From Aliishimia sp965656085 (lineage in GTDB: Bacteria > Pseudomonadota > Alphaproteobacteria > Rhodobacterales > Rhodobacteraceae), in the NCBI GenBank assembly GCA_965656085.1, contig CBFHJA010000022.1, forward strand, positions 1 through 64,000: 64,000 bases of DNA. Reading direction: 5' to 3'. Each line of letters begins with the position of its first letter. Positions within the stretch are counted from its first letter, which is position 1. The notes beneath the pieces were generated by a model. That model did no database searches. It was not told the DNA's origin and saw only the letters and a list, made by a program, of their open reading frames with translations. The translations under genes and the position numbers were made by a program. Positions 7,990 to 17,439 of the stretch are shown piece by piece.

Positions 7990-8754
7990 ATGAAAAAGGT
8001 GCTCGTGCTCGTGCCCTTCCCGATGTCCGAGGAGAACCGTGCGCTGCGTAGCGCGCAGGTGGATGCGGTGGAGCTTGGCCCGGAGATCCGCTTTGACTTC
8101 CGCTCCGTGCGCGCGGCGCCACGGAACTATATCAGCGCTTCTGACCTCGCTTTGGCCGAGATCGGGATGCTGGAGGCTGGGCTCAAGGCCGAGGCGGAGG
8201 GCTATGACGCGGTCTGCATCGACACGGTGAGCGATAGCGGCGTGGCGGCGCTGCGTTCGGAACTCACGATCCCGGTGATCGGCCCGGGGCGGGCCGCGAT
8301 GCTCACGGCCATGATGCTGGGCAATCGCTTTTCGATCATCACGATGTGGGAGCATTGGCGACATCTCTACGACAAGACCCTGCGAGATCTGGGCCTTGCT
8401 CATGCCTGTGCCTCGATTCGCGCTGTGGACATCGCGCCCGACAACCTGTCGCTGATGGGCGGCAAGGAAGACGAGATATTTCCGGCTTTGGAAGCGCTGG
8501 CACGGGAGTGCATCGAGGCCGACCGCGCGGAGGTGATCATCCTTGGCTCCACGACGATGCACCAGTCCCATGCGTACTTGTCCAGCCGCCTTCCGGTCCC
8601 GGTCATCAACCCCGGGCCGCTCTCCTACAAGATCGCGGAAACCTTGCTCGGGCTGGGCCTGACCCATAGCCGGGCCGCGTACCCCGAAACCCGGGTATCG
8701 CGGCGGGACATGCTGCATGCGATGCTGGACGGAGTCGAAAATTTCAAACACTGA
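7990..8754 (+). CDS. Asp/Glu/hydantoin racemase superfamily protein
   Basis: A 254-residue protein of the Asp/Glu racemase fold (two Rossmann-like halves with a pseudo-dimer active site). The first-half motif GYDAVCIDTVSDSG keeps a Cys at about residue 77. In the second half, where hydantoin or allantoin racemases have a second catalytic Cys in a GCAGM-type loop, this protein reads VIILGSTTM, so the Cys appears to be Ser or Thr. That would disfavour two-base racemisation and fits one-Cys relatives such as decarboxylases, or a different reaction. GPGRAAMLTAMMLGNRFSIIT and PVINPGPLSYKIAE are other family-like stretches. The reaction is unassigned. An AAAGAAAGGA element precedes the ATG. Confidence 0.7.
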   Translation: MKKVLVLVPFPMSEENRALRSAQVDAVELGPEIRFDFRSVRAAPRNYISASDLALAEIGMLEAGLKAEAEGYDAVCIDTVSDSGVAALRSELTIPVIGPGRAAMLTAMMLGNRFSIITMWEHWRHLYDKTLRDLGLAHACASIRAVDIAPDNLSLMGGKEDEIFPALEALARECIEADRAEVIILGSTTMHQSHAYLSSRLPVPVINPGPLSYKIAETLLGLGLTHSRAAYPETRVSRRDMLHAMLDGVENFKH

Positions 8755-8858
8755 CAGTGCGTTAGCGAGGCAGACCCGATCCATACCGCGGGAAGGCTCT
8801 GGACAGAGGCGCGGGCCATGGCGCAGAGTGCGTCCTCAGACCAAAAGGAGTGAAGACC

Positions 8859-9686
8859 ATGAGTGTAAGAACTGTCCTGACCTTTGTGGATGGCTCACAG
8901 GGCGACGAGACCCGTCTCGCGCGCGCCTTCAAGGCGGCCCGGTCCTATGACGCTCATGCCACGATCGTCACCTTCGGGATTCTGCCCGAGATCGTGCCCG
9001 AACCCTATGCGGGCGTGGCGCCGCTGACGCTCGATGCCGAGTTTCGCAACCGAGCCATCACCGGGGCGGAGGACCTTGCCAAACAGGTGTCCGAACAAGC
9101 CGAGGCCGAGGGCATCCGCTATGATGTGCGCGCCCGGGTGTCGACACCGTCCTCGCTCGCGGAAGCCTTCGGGGCGCGGGCGCGGTTCGCGGACCTCGTG
9201 CTGCTCGATCACATCGCCTCCGAATCCGGGGACATCATGCGCCGCGCCGCCTTCGAGGGTGCGCTGTTTCAGGGTGACGCCGCAGTGTTGCTCTGCCCGC
9301 AAGAGACCGGTTTTGCATTCGAGAAGGTGATGATCGCGTGGGATGGCGGTAACGAAGCCCTGCGCGCGGTCCGGCGGGGTTTTCCGCTGATGTCCGCCGC
9401 GACCGAGGTCGAAATCGTGACCGTGGACGCCTCGGAATGGCAGGCCGCTTCTGCGGAAGATCTTGCGCAGATGCTGTCCCGGCACGATCTGTCGGTGTCG
9501 ATCTTCAATGCCAGCTCGCGCGACAACTCCGAAGTCCAGACCCTGGCGCAGCGGCAGATCGAAACCGGCGCTGACCTGACCATTCTGGGCGGCTATGCCC
9601 ATTCGCGGTTTCGCGAAGCGGTGTTCGGCGGGGTGACCGAGGACCTGCCCGCCGTGTCGCACACGCCGCTGCTGATGGCGCACTGA
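8859..9686 (+). CDS. Two-domain universal stress protein (UspA family)
   Basis: A 275-residue cytoplasmic protein with two UspA-like halves. The first starts VRTVLTFVDGSQGDETRLARAFKAA; the second starts about residue 155 with FEKVMIAWDGGNEALRAVRRG, where AWDGG occupies the ATP-site position, and ends ADLTILGGYAHSRFREAVFGG followed by LPAVSHTPLLMAH, the classic G-x2-G-x9-G(S/T)-like terminal motif. The ATG at 8859 has AGGAG 8 nt upstream; an in-frame GTG at 8850 would add only three residues. The next gene is a Lon-family protease, suggesting a stress block. A strong hairpin follows at 9688-9718. Confidence 0.82.
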   Translation: MSVRTVLTFVDGSQGDETRLARAFKAARSYDAHATIVTFGILPEIVPEPYAGVAPLTLDAEFRNRAITGAEDLAKQVSEQAEAEGIRYDVRARVSTPSSLAEAFGARARFADLVLLDHIASESGDIMRRAAFEGALFQGDAAVLLCPQETGFAFEKVMIAWDGGNEALRAVRRGFPLMSAATEVEIVTVDASEWQAASAEDLAQMLSRHDLSVSIFNASSRDNSEVQTLAQRQIETGADLTILGGYAHSRFREAVFGGVTEDLPAVSHTPLLMAH

Positions 9687-9687
9687 C

Positions 9688-9718
9688 ACCGGCCCACGGG
9701 CAAATCTGCCGGGCCGGT
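9688..9718. terminator. Hairpin after the universal stress protein gene
   Basis: ACCGGCCC (9688-9695) pairs with GGGCCGGT (9711-9718); inside, GGCA and TGCC form a second stem around AATC. It starts immediately after the stop codon. There is no T run, so it may be an attenuator or a transcript-end stabiliser instead of a full intrinsic terminator. Confidence 0.5.
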
Positions 9719-9792
9719 TGAGGGAGATCAAATGGCCCCGCCCCTTTCGCGTCTAGGGTTCCCTGGCATGAGGTGTCAGGGGAGAAACACCA

Positions 9793-12231
9793 ATGACAGA
9801 AAGGCCGCAAGCGCTGCGCGCGAAACAACTCCGCCAGCGCTGTGATCCGGAGGCTCTGGGCGCCAGCGAATCGCACGACCCGAGCGGCGCAGGGCTGGTC
9901 GGTCAGGACCGCGCGCTTGAGGCCCTGCGCCTTGCCGTCGAGATTCGCCACGACGATTTCAATCTGTTCGTGCTCGGCCCGGAGGGTACCGGGCGTCACA
10001 AGACCGTCGAGCAGGTCCTCAAGGCCCATGCCGCGCGCCGCGACACGCCCTCCGATTGGGTCTATGTCAACAACTTCGACACACCGCACAAACCCACTGC
10101 GCTCAGGCTTGAGCCGGGCATGGCGAACCGGTTGAAGGCCGAAATGGACCGGGTGATCGACGATCTGGCGCAGGACTTGCCGGCACTCTTCGAATCCGAC
10201 GACTACCAAACCCAGCGGCGCAGCATCGAGGAGGAGTTCAGCGCGCGCCACGAAAACGCGCTGGCCGACCTTGCCGAACGGGCGCGCGCCGAGAACATGG
10301 CGCTGATCCGCACGCCGATGGGGTTCATGGTAGCTGCAATGCGCGACGGTGAGGTGATCAAGGCCGATGCGTTCAAGACACTCCCCGAGGACGAACAGGC
10401 CGTCATCGAGGAAAAGGTCGAGCGGTATCAGGAAGAGCTTGCCGATGTGCTTCGCGAGGCCTCCAAGCTGGAGCGCGAACACCGCGCGCAAGTGGAGAGC
10501 CTGAACGCGGAGATGGCCGAGCGGGCGGTGTCGGACCGGATAGAAGCTGCCGAAGAGACGCTCGGCGCGAACAGTGAGATTGCCGGCCATCTTTCCCGGG
10601 TGCGCAAGGACATGATCGAAAACCCCGAACTCTTCCTGCAAGCCGCGTCCCGGCGCGAAGACGGCCCGTTTCCGGATGCGGTGGGCAAGATGCATCTGGA
10701 TCCGGTCTTCCGACGCTACGTGGTCAACGTGATCGTCGCCTATGACCCGGCTGAGCCGCCTGCTGCGCCGGTTGTGGTGGAGGATTTGCCGACCATGGAC
10801 CGCCTGTCGGGCCGAATCGAGCATGTCTCGCAGATGGGCTCACTGGTCACCGACTTCTCCCTCATCCGCGCCGGGGCGCTGCACCGCGCCAATGGCGGCT
10901 ACCTGATGATCGACGCGCAGCGCATTCTGAGCGAGCCTTATGCGTGGGATGCTCTGAAGCGATGCCTCAAGAAGGGCTCGATCACCATCACCTCGCTTGC
11001 GGACCGGGTCAGCGTGTTCTCCACCGTCTCGCTGGAGCCCGAGCCGATCCCGCTCGATGTTCGGGTCGTGCTGATCGGGGACCGCCGCCTGCATGCGCTG
11101 CTCGTCCTGCTTGACCCCGAATTCTCGGAGCTGTTCAAGATTCAGGCCGATTTCGAAGGCACCGTGGAGCGCAGCCCGGAGACGCTCACGGCCCTCGCCG
11201 CGCAGTTGCGCGATTTTGCCCGGTCGCATGACCTTCTGCCGCTGTCCGCGACCGGCGCGGCGCGGCTGCTCGACGAGGCAACGCGGCGGGCCGAGGACGG
11301 GCGCAAGATCACGCTGCAGGTCCGCCAACTCACCGATCTGCTGCGCGAGGCCGAGCATTATGCGCGCCGGGACCGGCAGGACGCGGTGGGCGCAGACCAG
11401 ATTGACCACGCCGTGCGTGAGCAGGAGCGGCGCGCGGCGCGCGTGCAGGACCGCGTCTACGAGGCCATCGCGCGGCATACCATCCTGATCGACACCGACG
11501 GCGCCAAGACCGGCCAGATCAACGGGTTGTCGGTGCTCGATACTGGCACCCACCGCTTCGGGCGGCCCTCCCGGATCACCGCTCGGGTGCGCATGGGCAG
11601 CGGAAAGCTGGTGGATATCGAGCGCGAAGTGGAACTTGGCGGCGCGCTGCACTCCAAGGGCGTGATGATCCTCGCGGGCTATCTCACCGCCACTTATGCG
11701 CTGGACACGCCGTTTTCAGTCCATGCCAGCCTCGTCTTCGAGCAAAGCTATGGCGGGGTTGACGGCGATAGCGCGTCCTGCGCCGAACTTGTCGCGCTGC
11801 TTTCGGCCTTGTCGGACAAGACGATCCGGCAGGATCATGCGATCACCGGATCGGTGAACCAGCTTGGCGATATGCAGGCCATCGGTGGGGTCAACGAGAA
11901 GATCGAAGGCTTCTTCGATATCTGCGCCGAGCGCGGTCTCACGGGCGCGCAAGGCGTGCTGATCCCGGCGTCGAATGTCGAACATCTGATGCTGCGGGAC
12001 AGGGTCGTGGAAGCGGTGGAGACAGGGCGCTTCCGGGTCATCCCGATCCGCCATGTCGATGAGGCGCTGGAGGTTCTCACAGGCTGCCCGGCCGGAGCGC
12101 GCGATGAGACCGGAGCCTTTCCGGAGGGCAGCGTCAACGCAGCGGTCGAGGCGCGGCTGCGGGCCTTCGCGATGGACCGCAAGGCGTTCTCGGCGCGCAT
12201 GGGCCCGCCCCAAACGGACGAGACACCATGA
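9793..12231 (+). CDS. Lon-family ATP-dependent protease (AAA_32/LonB-like)
   Basis: An 812-residue predicted cytoplasmic protease. The C-terminal Lon protease domain has GGVDGDSASCAELVALL with the nucleophile Ser at about residue 660 and VNEKIEGF with Lys at about 703, a 43-residue spacing equal to that of the Ser-Lys dyad in classical Lon. In the ATPase part the P-loop reads GPEGTGRHKT (about 62-71), lacking the usual GK[ST], and the Walker-B-like segment NGGYLMIDAQRIL lacks the following Glu; this is shared with relatives of this Lon subfamily as I know it. A coiled-coil region (about 130-240) is inserted between. Start: GGGGAGAAACACCA precedes the ATG. It overlaps the next gene by 4 nt. 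Confidence 0.82.
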   Translation: MTERPQALRAKQLRQRCDPEALGASESHDPSGAGLVGQDRALEALRLAVEIRHDDFNLFVLGPEGTGRHKTVEQVLKAHAARRDTPSDWVYVNNFDTPHKPTALRLEPGMANRLKAEMDRVIDDLAQDLPALFESDDYQTQRRSIEEEFSARHENALADLAERARAENMALIRTPMGFMVAAMRDGEVIKADAFKTLPEDEQAVIEEKVERYQEELADVLREASKLEREHRAQVESLNAEMAERAVSDRIEAAEETLGANSEIAGHLSRVRKDMIENPELFLQAASRREDGPFPDAVGKMHLDPVFRRYVVNVIVAYDPAEPPAAPVVVEDLPTMDRLSGRIEHVSQMGSLVTDFSLIRAGALHRANGGYLMIDAQRILSEPYAWDALKRCLKKGSITITSLADRVSVFSTVSLEPEPIPLDVRVVLIGDRRLHALLVLLDPEFSELFKIQADFEGTVERSPETLTALAAQLRDFARSHDLLPLSATGAARLLDEATRRAEDGRKITLQVRQLTDLLREAEHYARRDRQDAVGADQIDHAVREQERRAARVQDRVYEAIARHTILIDTDGAKTGQINGLSVLDTGTHRFGRPSRITARVRMGSGKLVDIEREVELGGALHSKGVMILAGYLTATYALDTPFSVHASLVFEQSYGGVDGDSASCAELVALLSALSDKTIRQDHAITGSVNQLGDMQAIGGVNEKIEGFFDICAERGLTGAQGVLIPASNVEHLMLRDRVVEAVETGRFRVIPIRHVDEALEVLTGCPAGARDETGAFPEGSVNAAVEARLRAFAMDRKAFSARMGPPQTDETP

Positions 12232-12959
12232 CCGGCGTGCGGCACACCGAGCGTCACCTGCTGATCGCCGGCACGAACCTGCCCGATGTAGACGCCGCGC
12301 TGGCTGTCGCCCGGCTAATCCTCGAGCGCCTTCCCGCCGCACCGGCCGGTCTGCTCGTGGAGACGGATTTCGCGGAACTCGTGATCGGCACGCGGCAGCG
12401 CCTCATCGCGGTGAGCGGCCAATTGCGCGCCGTCCCGTCCTCCGAGGCTTGGAAGCGCACGGCCGGGCGCGACGCGCAGGCGCTGAAACGGCGCATCGCG
12501 GCGCTGGCAGCGGAGCGCTCGGCAGCTTGGCAGAGCGAGGTGGCGACAGGCGATCTGGTGGCCTGTGCGTGCGGCGCCGTAGTGGGCGAGGATATCCTCC
12601 TGCTCTGCCAACGGCCCTTGCTCCGGTTCGGCGGGCAGGTGCTGGTTCTGGGCGCGGCGCGCAGGCCGGACAGCGAGCCGGTTCTGGCCCTTGGCCGCGC
12701 GCTGGCGCAGGCCTCCGGGACGACCGTGTTCGAGATCGACCCGGGCCAGAAGGCGGGCCTTGCAGGCGTGCTGGATCAGGTGGACCGCAGGTCGGCCAGC
12801 ACGATCCTGCTCGACTTGAGCCAGACCCCTCAGTTGAGCGAAGACGATTTGCGGCGGCTGGTCGCCGCGGCGCGGTGTCCGGTGGTGGTGATCGGGGCGA
12901 GCCGGATCAGGCGCGGGGATGCGCAGACAATCATCGACGCCACAGACCGCGATGCATGA
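12228..12959 (+). CDS. Protein of unknown function coupled to the Lon-like protease
   Basis: A 243-residue protein that I do not recognise as a named family. Its ATG overlaps the protease stop (ATGA), so it is co-translated with it. Two similar halves are visible: RHLLIAGTNLPDVDAALAVA (about 8-27) and GGQVLVLGAARRPDSEPVL (about 135-153) are each a strand followed by a loop and a helix, and the C terminus CPVVVIGASRIRRG resembles a terminal strand of universal-stress-protein folds. A degenerate tandem USP-like fold is therefore possible, but no ATP motif is intact. A role as adaptor or regulator of the protease is inference from coupling alone. Confidence 0.6.
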   Translation: MTGVRHTERHLLIAGTNLPDVDAALAVARLILERLPAAPAGLLVETDFAELVIGTRQRLIAVSGQLRAVPSSEAWKRTAGRDAQALKRRIAALAAERSAAWQSEVATGDLVACACGAVVGEDILLLCQRPLLRFGGQVLVLGAARRPDSEPVLALGRALAQASGTTVFEIDPGQKAGLAGVLDQVDRRSASTILLDLSQTPQLSEDDLRRLVAAARCPVVVIGASRIRRGDAQTIIDATDRDA

Positions 12960-13013
12960 CAGGCCTGCGTGACGCGGCTTTGTTTGCGTGGGAGGCCGTG
13001 TGACGGGACCGCG

Positions 13014-14219
13014 TCAGTCCAACACCCTTTGGACAATCGGCGCTCCGTCCTCGATCCGCTCACCGGGATGGACCAGAACCTTGTCACCCTCGGACAGCCC
13101 TTTGGTGATTTGGGCGACGCGGTCATTGGTCCGGCCGATCTCGGCCCGGCGCAGGCGCGCGACGCCATCCTCGGCGACGAACACCGCCCATGTACCACCC
13201 TGTCGGAACAAGGCGCTCAGCGGGACCTGCAAAACATCCTCTGCCTGCCATTCCACGACCCGCAGGTAGACCGCGAAGCCATGCCCGAGCGAGGCGCGCG
13301 CGGCCTGCGGGGAGATCAGATCGAAAACGACATCCACGCGCTGTTCCTCGATACCGAGCGCCGAGACCTTCGTGTAGGCCGACGGCTCGATTTTGGCGAC
13401 CCGCGCCTCCAGATCGCCCGGCCCGCCCCAGCGCTCGACCATGGCCGGCGCACCGACCGTCAGGCGCACCGCATCCGTGGACAGCACATCCGCGACGATT
13501 TCGAGATCGCCGGGCTTGCCGATGGAGAGCAGGGGCGTGCCCGCCGCGACCGGGCGTTCGCTGATCACCTCGACCCCGAGCACCTGCCCGCTGACCGGGG
13601 CAGTGATCTGCAAACAGCAATTCTCGGAGCGGGCGGCGTCGTCCTCGGGCTCGATCAGCGCGGCGCGCGCGCGGTCCAGAGCGCCCTTGGCCCGTTCGAG
13701 ATTGGAGATCGCCGCCGCCTGCGCCGCCTGCCGCACCCCGAGGCTTTGCTCGGCGGTCTCCAGACGGGTCAGCGAGGCGACCCCGCGATCCACCAATTCC
13801 TTGGCCCGGCGATACTCGCTTTGCGCCAACTGCAACTCCTCCTCGGTCTGCCGCAACTGGCCCCGCGCCATGTAGAGCCCTGCTTCGGCCTCACGCACGG
13901 CAGCTTCGGCCTGTACCCGGCTGCGCGGATCGAGCGGGTCGGAGGCGGCCGGGTCGATCACGGCAACCACGGTCTCGCCTGCGGTAACCGCATCGCCCAC
14001 CCGCACCGGGGAGCGGCGCGCCACACCCCGGATCGGGGCGGCGACCTCATAGATTTCGGCGATCCGGGTCTCGCCCTCCACATCCACAGTGACCTGCATC
14101 GGCGCGCGCGACACCTCGGCCAGATCCACCGGCACGGGCTCGGTCCGGAAGGCGAGAAGGCTGAGCAGCCCCGCCGACAGAAGCCCAACCGCAATGACTA
14201 TACCATGTCTCGTTTTCAC
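13014..14219 (-). CDS. HlyD/MacA-type periplasmic adaptor of an ABC exporter
   Basis: A 401-residue membrane-fusion protein. One N-terminal transmembrane anchor (GIVIAVGLLSAGLLSLLAF) is followed by a lipoyl-like half (VAAPIRGVARRSPVRVGDAVTAGE), a long coiled-coil hairpin (about residues 95-185, AEAAVREAEAGLYMA through LERAKGALDRARAAL), the second lipoyl half (ITAPVSGQVLGV) and beta-barrel domains. A CC pair occurs just before the second lipoyl half. It links the inner-membrane permease to the outer envelope. The GTG at 14219 is preceded by GAGGACA. It is the last gene of a three-gene operon (ATPase, permease, adaptor); the stop of the permease is 9 nt upstream. Confidence 0.85.
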   Translation of the reverse strand: MKTRHGIVIAVGLLSAGLLSLLAFRTEPVPVDLAEVSRAPMQVTVDVEGETRIAEIYEVAAPIRGVARRSPVRVGDAVTAGETVVAVIDPAASDPLDPRSRVQAEAAVREAEAGLYMARGQLRQTEEELQLAQSEYRRAKELVDRGVASLTRLETAEQSLGVRQAAQAAAISNLERAKGALDRARAALIEPEDDAARSENCCLQITAPVSGQVLGVEVISERPVAAGTPLLSIGKPGDLEIVADVLSTDAVRLTVGAPAMVERWGGPGDLEARVAKIEPSAYTKVSALGIEEQRVDVVFDLISPQAARASLGHGFAVYLRVVEWQAEDVLQVPLSALFRQGGTWAVFVAEDGVARLRRAEIGRTNDRVAQITKGLSEGDKVLVHPGERIEDGAPIVQRVLD

Positions 14220-14228
14220 GGGCTGTCC

Positions 14229-16592
14229 TCACTCACGTGTTTTCATCACTTGCACCAGATCAAGCCGGTCCAGACGCCGCCGGACGATCAGCGACGAGAC
14301 CAGTGCGGCGGCCAGAACCACGAGACTGGCCTGCGCGAACCCGGCCACCGGCAGCACCAGCGGAATCTCGTAGAGATCGCTCGCCGAGCCGTCCGCCAGC
14401 GCTTTGGAAATCCCCGCGCCGAGCAGCCAGCCCAGCGGTTGCGCCAGCAGCGCCAGCAGCATCGTCTCGCCGATCAAGATGAACGACACCTCGCCGCGTG
14501 AAAAGCCGAGGATGCGCAGGCTGGCAAGCTCCCGCGCCCGCTCCGAAAGCTGGATGCGTGCGCCGTTATAGGCGACGCCCACGGTGATCAGCAGTCCGAC
14601 AATCAGGTAGATCGTGGTCATGATATCCACGTTCTGGCGGATGGTGTCCTGAAACGCGCCTTGCATCTTGTGGGTTTCGATCAGCCCGGTCAGCTCCGGC
14701 GTGTCCTTCAGAACCTGATGCAGGCGCGGCAAGGCCGATGCGTCGATTTGCAGATTGGCCACAGAGATTTGCGGCGCCTGCCGCAAAAGGCGGCTCAGCG
14801 TTTCGAGATCCATGTAAGCCCCGAGCCCGATATATTGCGTGACCAGCCCGGCCACGGGAATGAAATGGGTTTCATCAATGCCGCCGCGAAACTCGGCCTC
14901 GACGATATCGCCCGGGCGCACGCCAAGATGATCCGCAAGGCGCTGCGACAGCAGCAGCCCGCGCACCGGCGGGTCAACCACCTGCCCGTCCATCGCGATG
15001 ATCCGGGTCAGATCGGCCCCGGGCCGGCGTGCTTCGATGGCAACGACCTTCTCCCGATGGCCATGGCGCAGCACGGCAGGCTGGAATTTCTGCCCTTCGG
15101 CACGCAGCACGCCGGGCAAACTGGCCACTTCCGCCAGCGCGGTTTCGGGGATGTCGGGATCGAAGAGCAACATTGCATCCTGACGGCTCGACCGGTCGAA
15201 GGTCGTCGCGACCAACTCGTCGAGGGCGGCGGGGAAAAAGCTGGTGGCGACCATCACCGCCACCGCGAGCGCCAGCCCGAGCGCGGTCATCGCCGAGCGC
15301 AGCGGCCATCTGAGTACGCTGCGCAGGATCATAACCAAAGGCTGCGACAGCCGCGCCGCCGTCATGGCCCGGTCGAGCAGCGACCGTTTGAAGCGGGGCG
15401 GCGCGGGCGGGGCCATCGCCACGGCAGGCGGCAGGCGCGCGGCCCTCAGCGCACTGCGCGCCGCGCCAAGCGCCGCGCTGGCGACCGCGAGCAGACCCGA
15501 AAGCGCATAGGCGCTATAGCTCAGATTGTAGATCAGGTAGGGAAAGTCGAAGAACTGCGCGTAGAGCCGCGCCAGCGCCCGCGCGAGCCATGTGCCCACA
15601 CCCCAGCCGATCACAGTCCCCGCCACCGCGATCAGCACCGCAAGCAGCAGGTAATGCACGCAAATCTCCACATCCGAATAGCCAACCGCTTTCAAAAGCC
15701 CGATCTCGCTGCGCTCCAGCGCGATGATCCGGCTGATCACCATCGCGACCAGAAAGGCGGAGATCCCGTAGAAGATCGGCGGCAGGATCATCGCGCTGGT
15801 CCTCAACTGCACAAGCTCGGAGTCGATGAAACTGTTCGATAGCTGCGTATCGCGGCCATAGGCACCGAACCCGCCATAGGGATCAAGCAGATCGTCGAGC
15901 CGGTCCTTGACCTCGTCTTCACGCGCGCCGCGCGACAGTGCGAGGGTCACGTTGTTGAACGCGCCTTCCATGTCGAACGCGGCGGCAACGGCCGTCTGCG
16001 GCATCCAGATCACACCGAAGGTCTCGTTGTCGGGCAGCAAGGCACCCGGGCCGATCGTGTAGATGAATTCGGGCGACAGGACCGTGCCTGTCACCGTCAG
16101 GGCGCGGCGAAACCCGTTGAGATTGGCGCGCAAGGTATCGCCAGGCCACAGGCCATTGGCCTCCGCAAAAGTCGCGTTCACGACGATTTCATCCGGCGCG
16201 TCGGGCAATGGCATCCGGCCGGTCTGCAACTCCGGCAGGTTCAGGCGCGGCTCCATGCCCGGCGGCAGGGACAGGATGCGCCCGGTGACCGTCGCCTGCT
16301 GGCCCGGCACATCGAGCACCGCAAGCCGCGAGATCCGCGCATCCGCCGCGCGCACCCCTTCGATGCGCCGGATTTCCTGCATCAGCCAAAGCGGCGCGCG
16401 GCTGGCCTCGGCAAAGACATCGGCAAAGCGGTTGCGCTCATAATAGGCCCGGCGGGTTTCCTCCAGCGACACGAAGGTGCCGAAGGTCGTCAGCAGGATC
16501 GCCACACCGCAAGCAAGCACCAGCGCGATGGCCACCGCCTGCGCCCAGAGACGCCGGAAATCCCGCAGCAGCTTGATATCGAGCGCGTTCAT
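14229..16592 (-). CDS. FtsX/MacB-type ABC transporter permease
   Basis: A 787-residue inner-membrane permease with two FtsX modules. An N-terminal span (QAVAIALVLACGVAILLTTF) is followed by a large periplasmic domain (about 45-250), then three spans (about 265-380), a fourth-type span at about 435-455 (RSAMTALGLALAVAVMVATS), a second periplasmic domain, and the closing three-span FtsX module. Tandem modules are typical of MacB-like or DevC-like exporters and of LolCE-like permeases; the adaptor gene favours an exporter. The ATG at 16592 is preferred to a TTG at 16607 because it begins nine bases after the ATPase stop and is preceded by GTGAGGG. Confidence 0.83.
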   Translation of the reverse strand: MNALDIKLLRDFRRLWAQAVAIALVLACGVAILLTTFGTFVSLEETRRAYYERNRFADVFAEASRAPLWLMQEIRRIEGVRAADARISRLAVLDVPGQQATVTGRILSLPPGMEPRLNLPELQTGRMPLPDAPDEIVVNATFAEANGLWPGDTLRANLNGFRRALTVTGTVLSPEFIYTIGPGALLPDNETFGVIWMPQTAVAAAFDMEGAFNNVTLALSRGAREDEVKDRLDDLLDPYGGFGAYGRDTQLSNSFIDSELVQLRTSAMILPPIFYGISAFLVAMVISRIIALERSEIGLLKAVGYSDVEICVHYLLLAVLIAVAGTVIGWGVGTWLARALARLYAQFFDFPYLIYNLSYSAYALSGLLAVASAALGAARSALRAARLPPAVAMAPPAPPRFKRSLLDRAMTAARLSQPLVMILRSVLRWPLRSAMTALGLALAVAVMVATSFFPAALDELVATTFDRSSRQDAMLLFDPDIPETALAEVASLPGVLRAEGQKFQPAVLRHGHREKVVAIEARRPGADLTRIIAMDGQVVDPPVRGLLLSQRLADHLGVRPGDIVEAEFRGGIDETHFIPVAGLVTQYIGLGAYMDLETLSRLLRQAPQISVANLQIDASALPRLHQVLKDTPELTGLIETHKMQGAFQDTIRQNVDIMTTIYLIVGLLITVGVAYNGARIQLSERARELASLRILGFSRGEVSFILIGETMLLALLAQPLGWLLGAGISKALADGSASDLYEIPLVLPVAGFAQASLVVLAAALVSSLIVRRRLDRLDLVQVMKTRE

Positions 16593-16600
16593 CGCAGCCC

Positions 16601-17305
16601 TCACCAACTGATCTCGGCGGGCGCAAGCCGGGTGTCGTTTTCCTCAACCCGGTCGATGCGCCCGTCGAGGAAATACACCACCCGATGCGCCATCTGCCGG
16701 ATCGCCGCGTTATGGGTGATCACCGCCGTGCTGGTGCCGAGCCGGTCATTGACGTCGCGAAGCACCTCCAGAACCTGCACTCCGGTCTTGCTGTCGAGCG
16801 CCCCGGTGGGCTCATCGCAGAGCAACACCTCGGGCCGCTTGGCGACGGCGCGGGCGATGGCGACGCGCTGTTGCTCGCCGCCCGACATCTCCGCCGGGAA
16901 GTGATCGAGCCGGTGCGTCAGCCCGACCAGCGCCAGCGCGTCCTCGGCGGGCATCGGATCGCGGGCGACGTCGGTGACCAGCTGAACGTTTTCGCGGGCG
17001 GTCAGGCTGGCCACGAGATTGTAGAACTGGAACACGAACCCCACGTGATCCCGCCGATATTTCGTGAGGGCGCGGTCCTTGAGCGAGGTGAGTTCCAGAT
17101 CGCGAAACCAGACCCGGCCCGACGAAGCGTGATCGAGCCCGCCCAGAATGTTGAGCAAGGTCGATTTGCCACTGCCCGAAGGTCCCAGCAACACCGCCAA
17201 CTCGCCCGCGTAGAGCTCAAGGTCCACGTCTTCGAGCGCCCGCACCTTCAAGGCGCCGGTGTCATAGATCTTGGTCAGGCCCTCTGTGCGGAACACTGCG
17301 CCCAT
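16601..17305 (-). CDS. ABC transporter ATP-binding protein (MacB/LolD-type)
   Basis: A 234-residue ATPase of the MacB/LolD/FtsE group. Walker A is GPSGSGKSTLLN (about residues 42-53), the signature is MSGGEQQRVAIARA, Walker B is VLLCDEPTGALD and the switch His lies in TAVITHNAA. FYNLVASLTARENVQL is the typical Q-loop neighbourhood. It powers the permease encoded next. The ATG at 17305 follows AAAAAGGAGATCCAG, an excellent ribosome-binding site, and heads the three-gene operon running to 13014. Confidence 0.9.
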   Translation of the reverse strand: MGAVFRTEGLTKIYDTGALKVRALEDVDLELYAGELAVLLGPSGSGKSTLLNILGGLDHASSGRVWFRDLELTSLKDRALTKYRRDHVGFVFQFYNLVASLTARENVQLVTDVARDPMPAEDALALVGLTHRLDHFPAEMSGGEQQRVAIARAVAKRPEVLLCDEPTGALDSKTGVQVLEVLRDVNDRLGTSTAVITHNAAIRQMAHRVVYFLDGRIDRVEENDTRLAPAEISW

Positions 17306-17439
17306 CTGGATCTCCTTTTTCGAGGCCCGGTATACCGGCAAATCGGGCCCGCTCCTTGATACGCGTCAATGCACGAGCGCTGAGGGACAGGGGTCATGCA
17401 CTCTTGGCCCATACCCGCATCTGCGGTAGCTCTGTGCGC

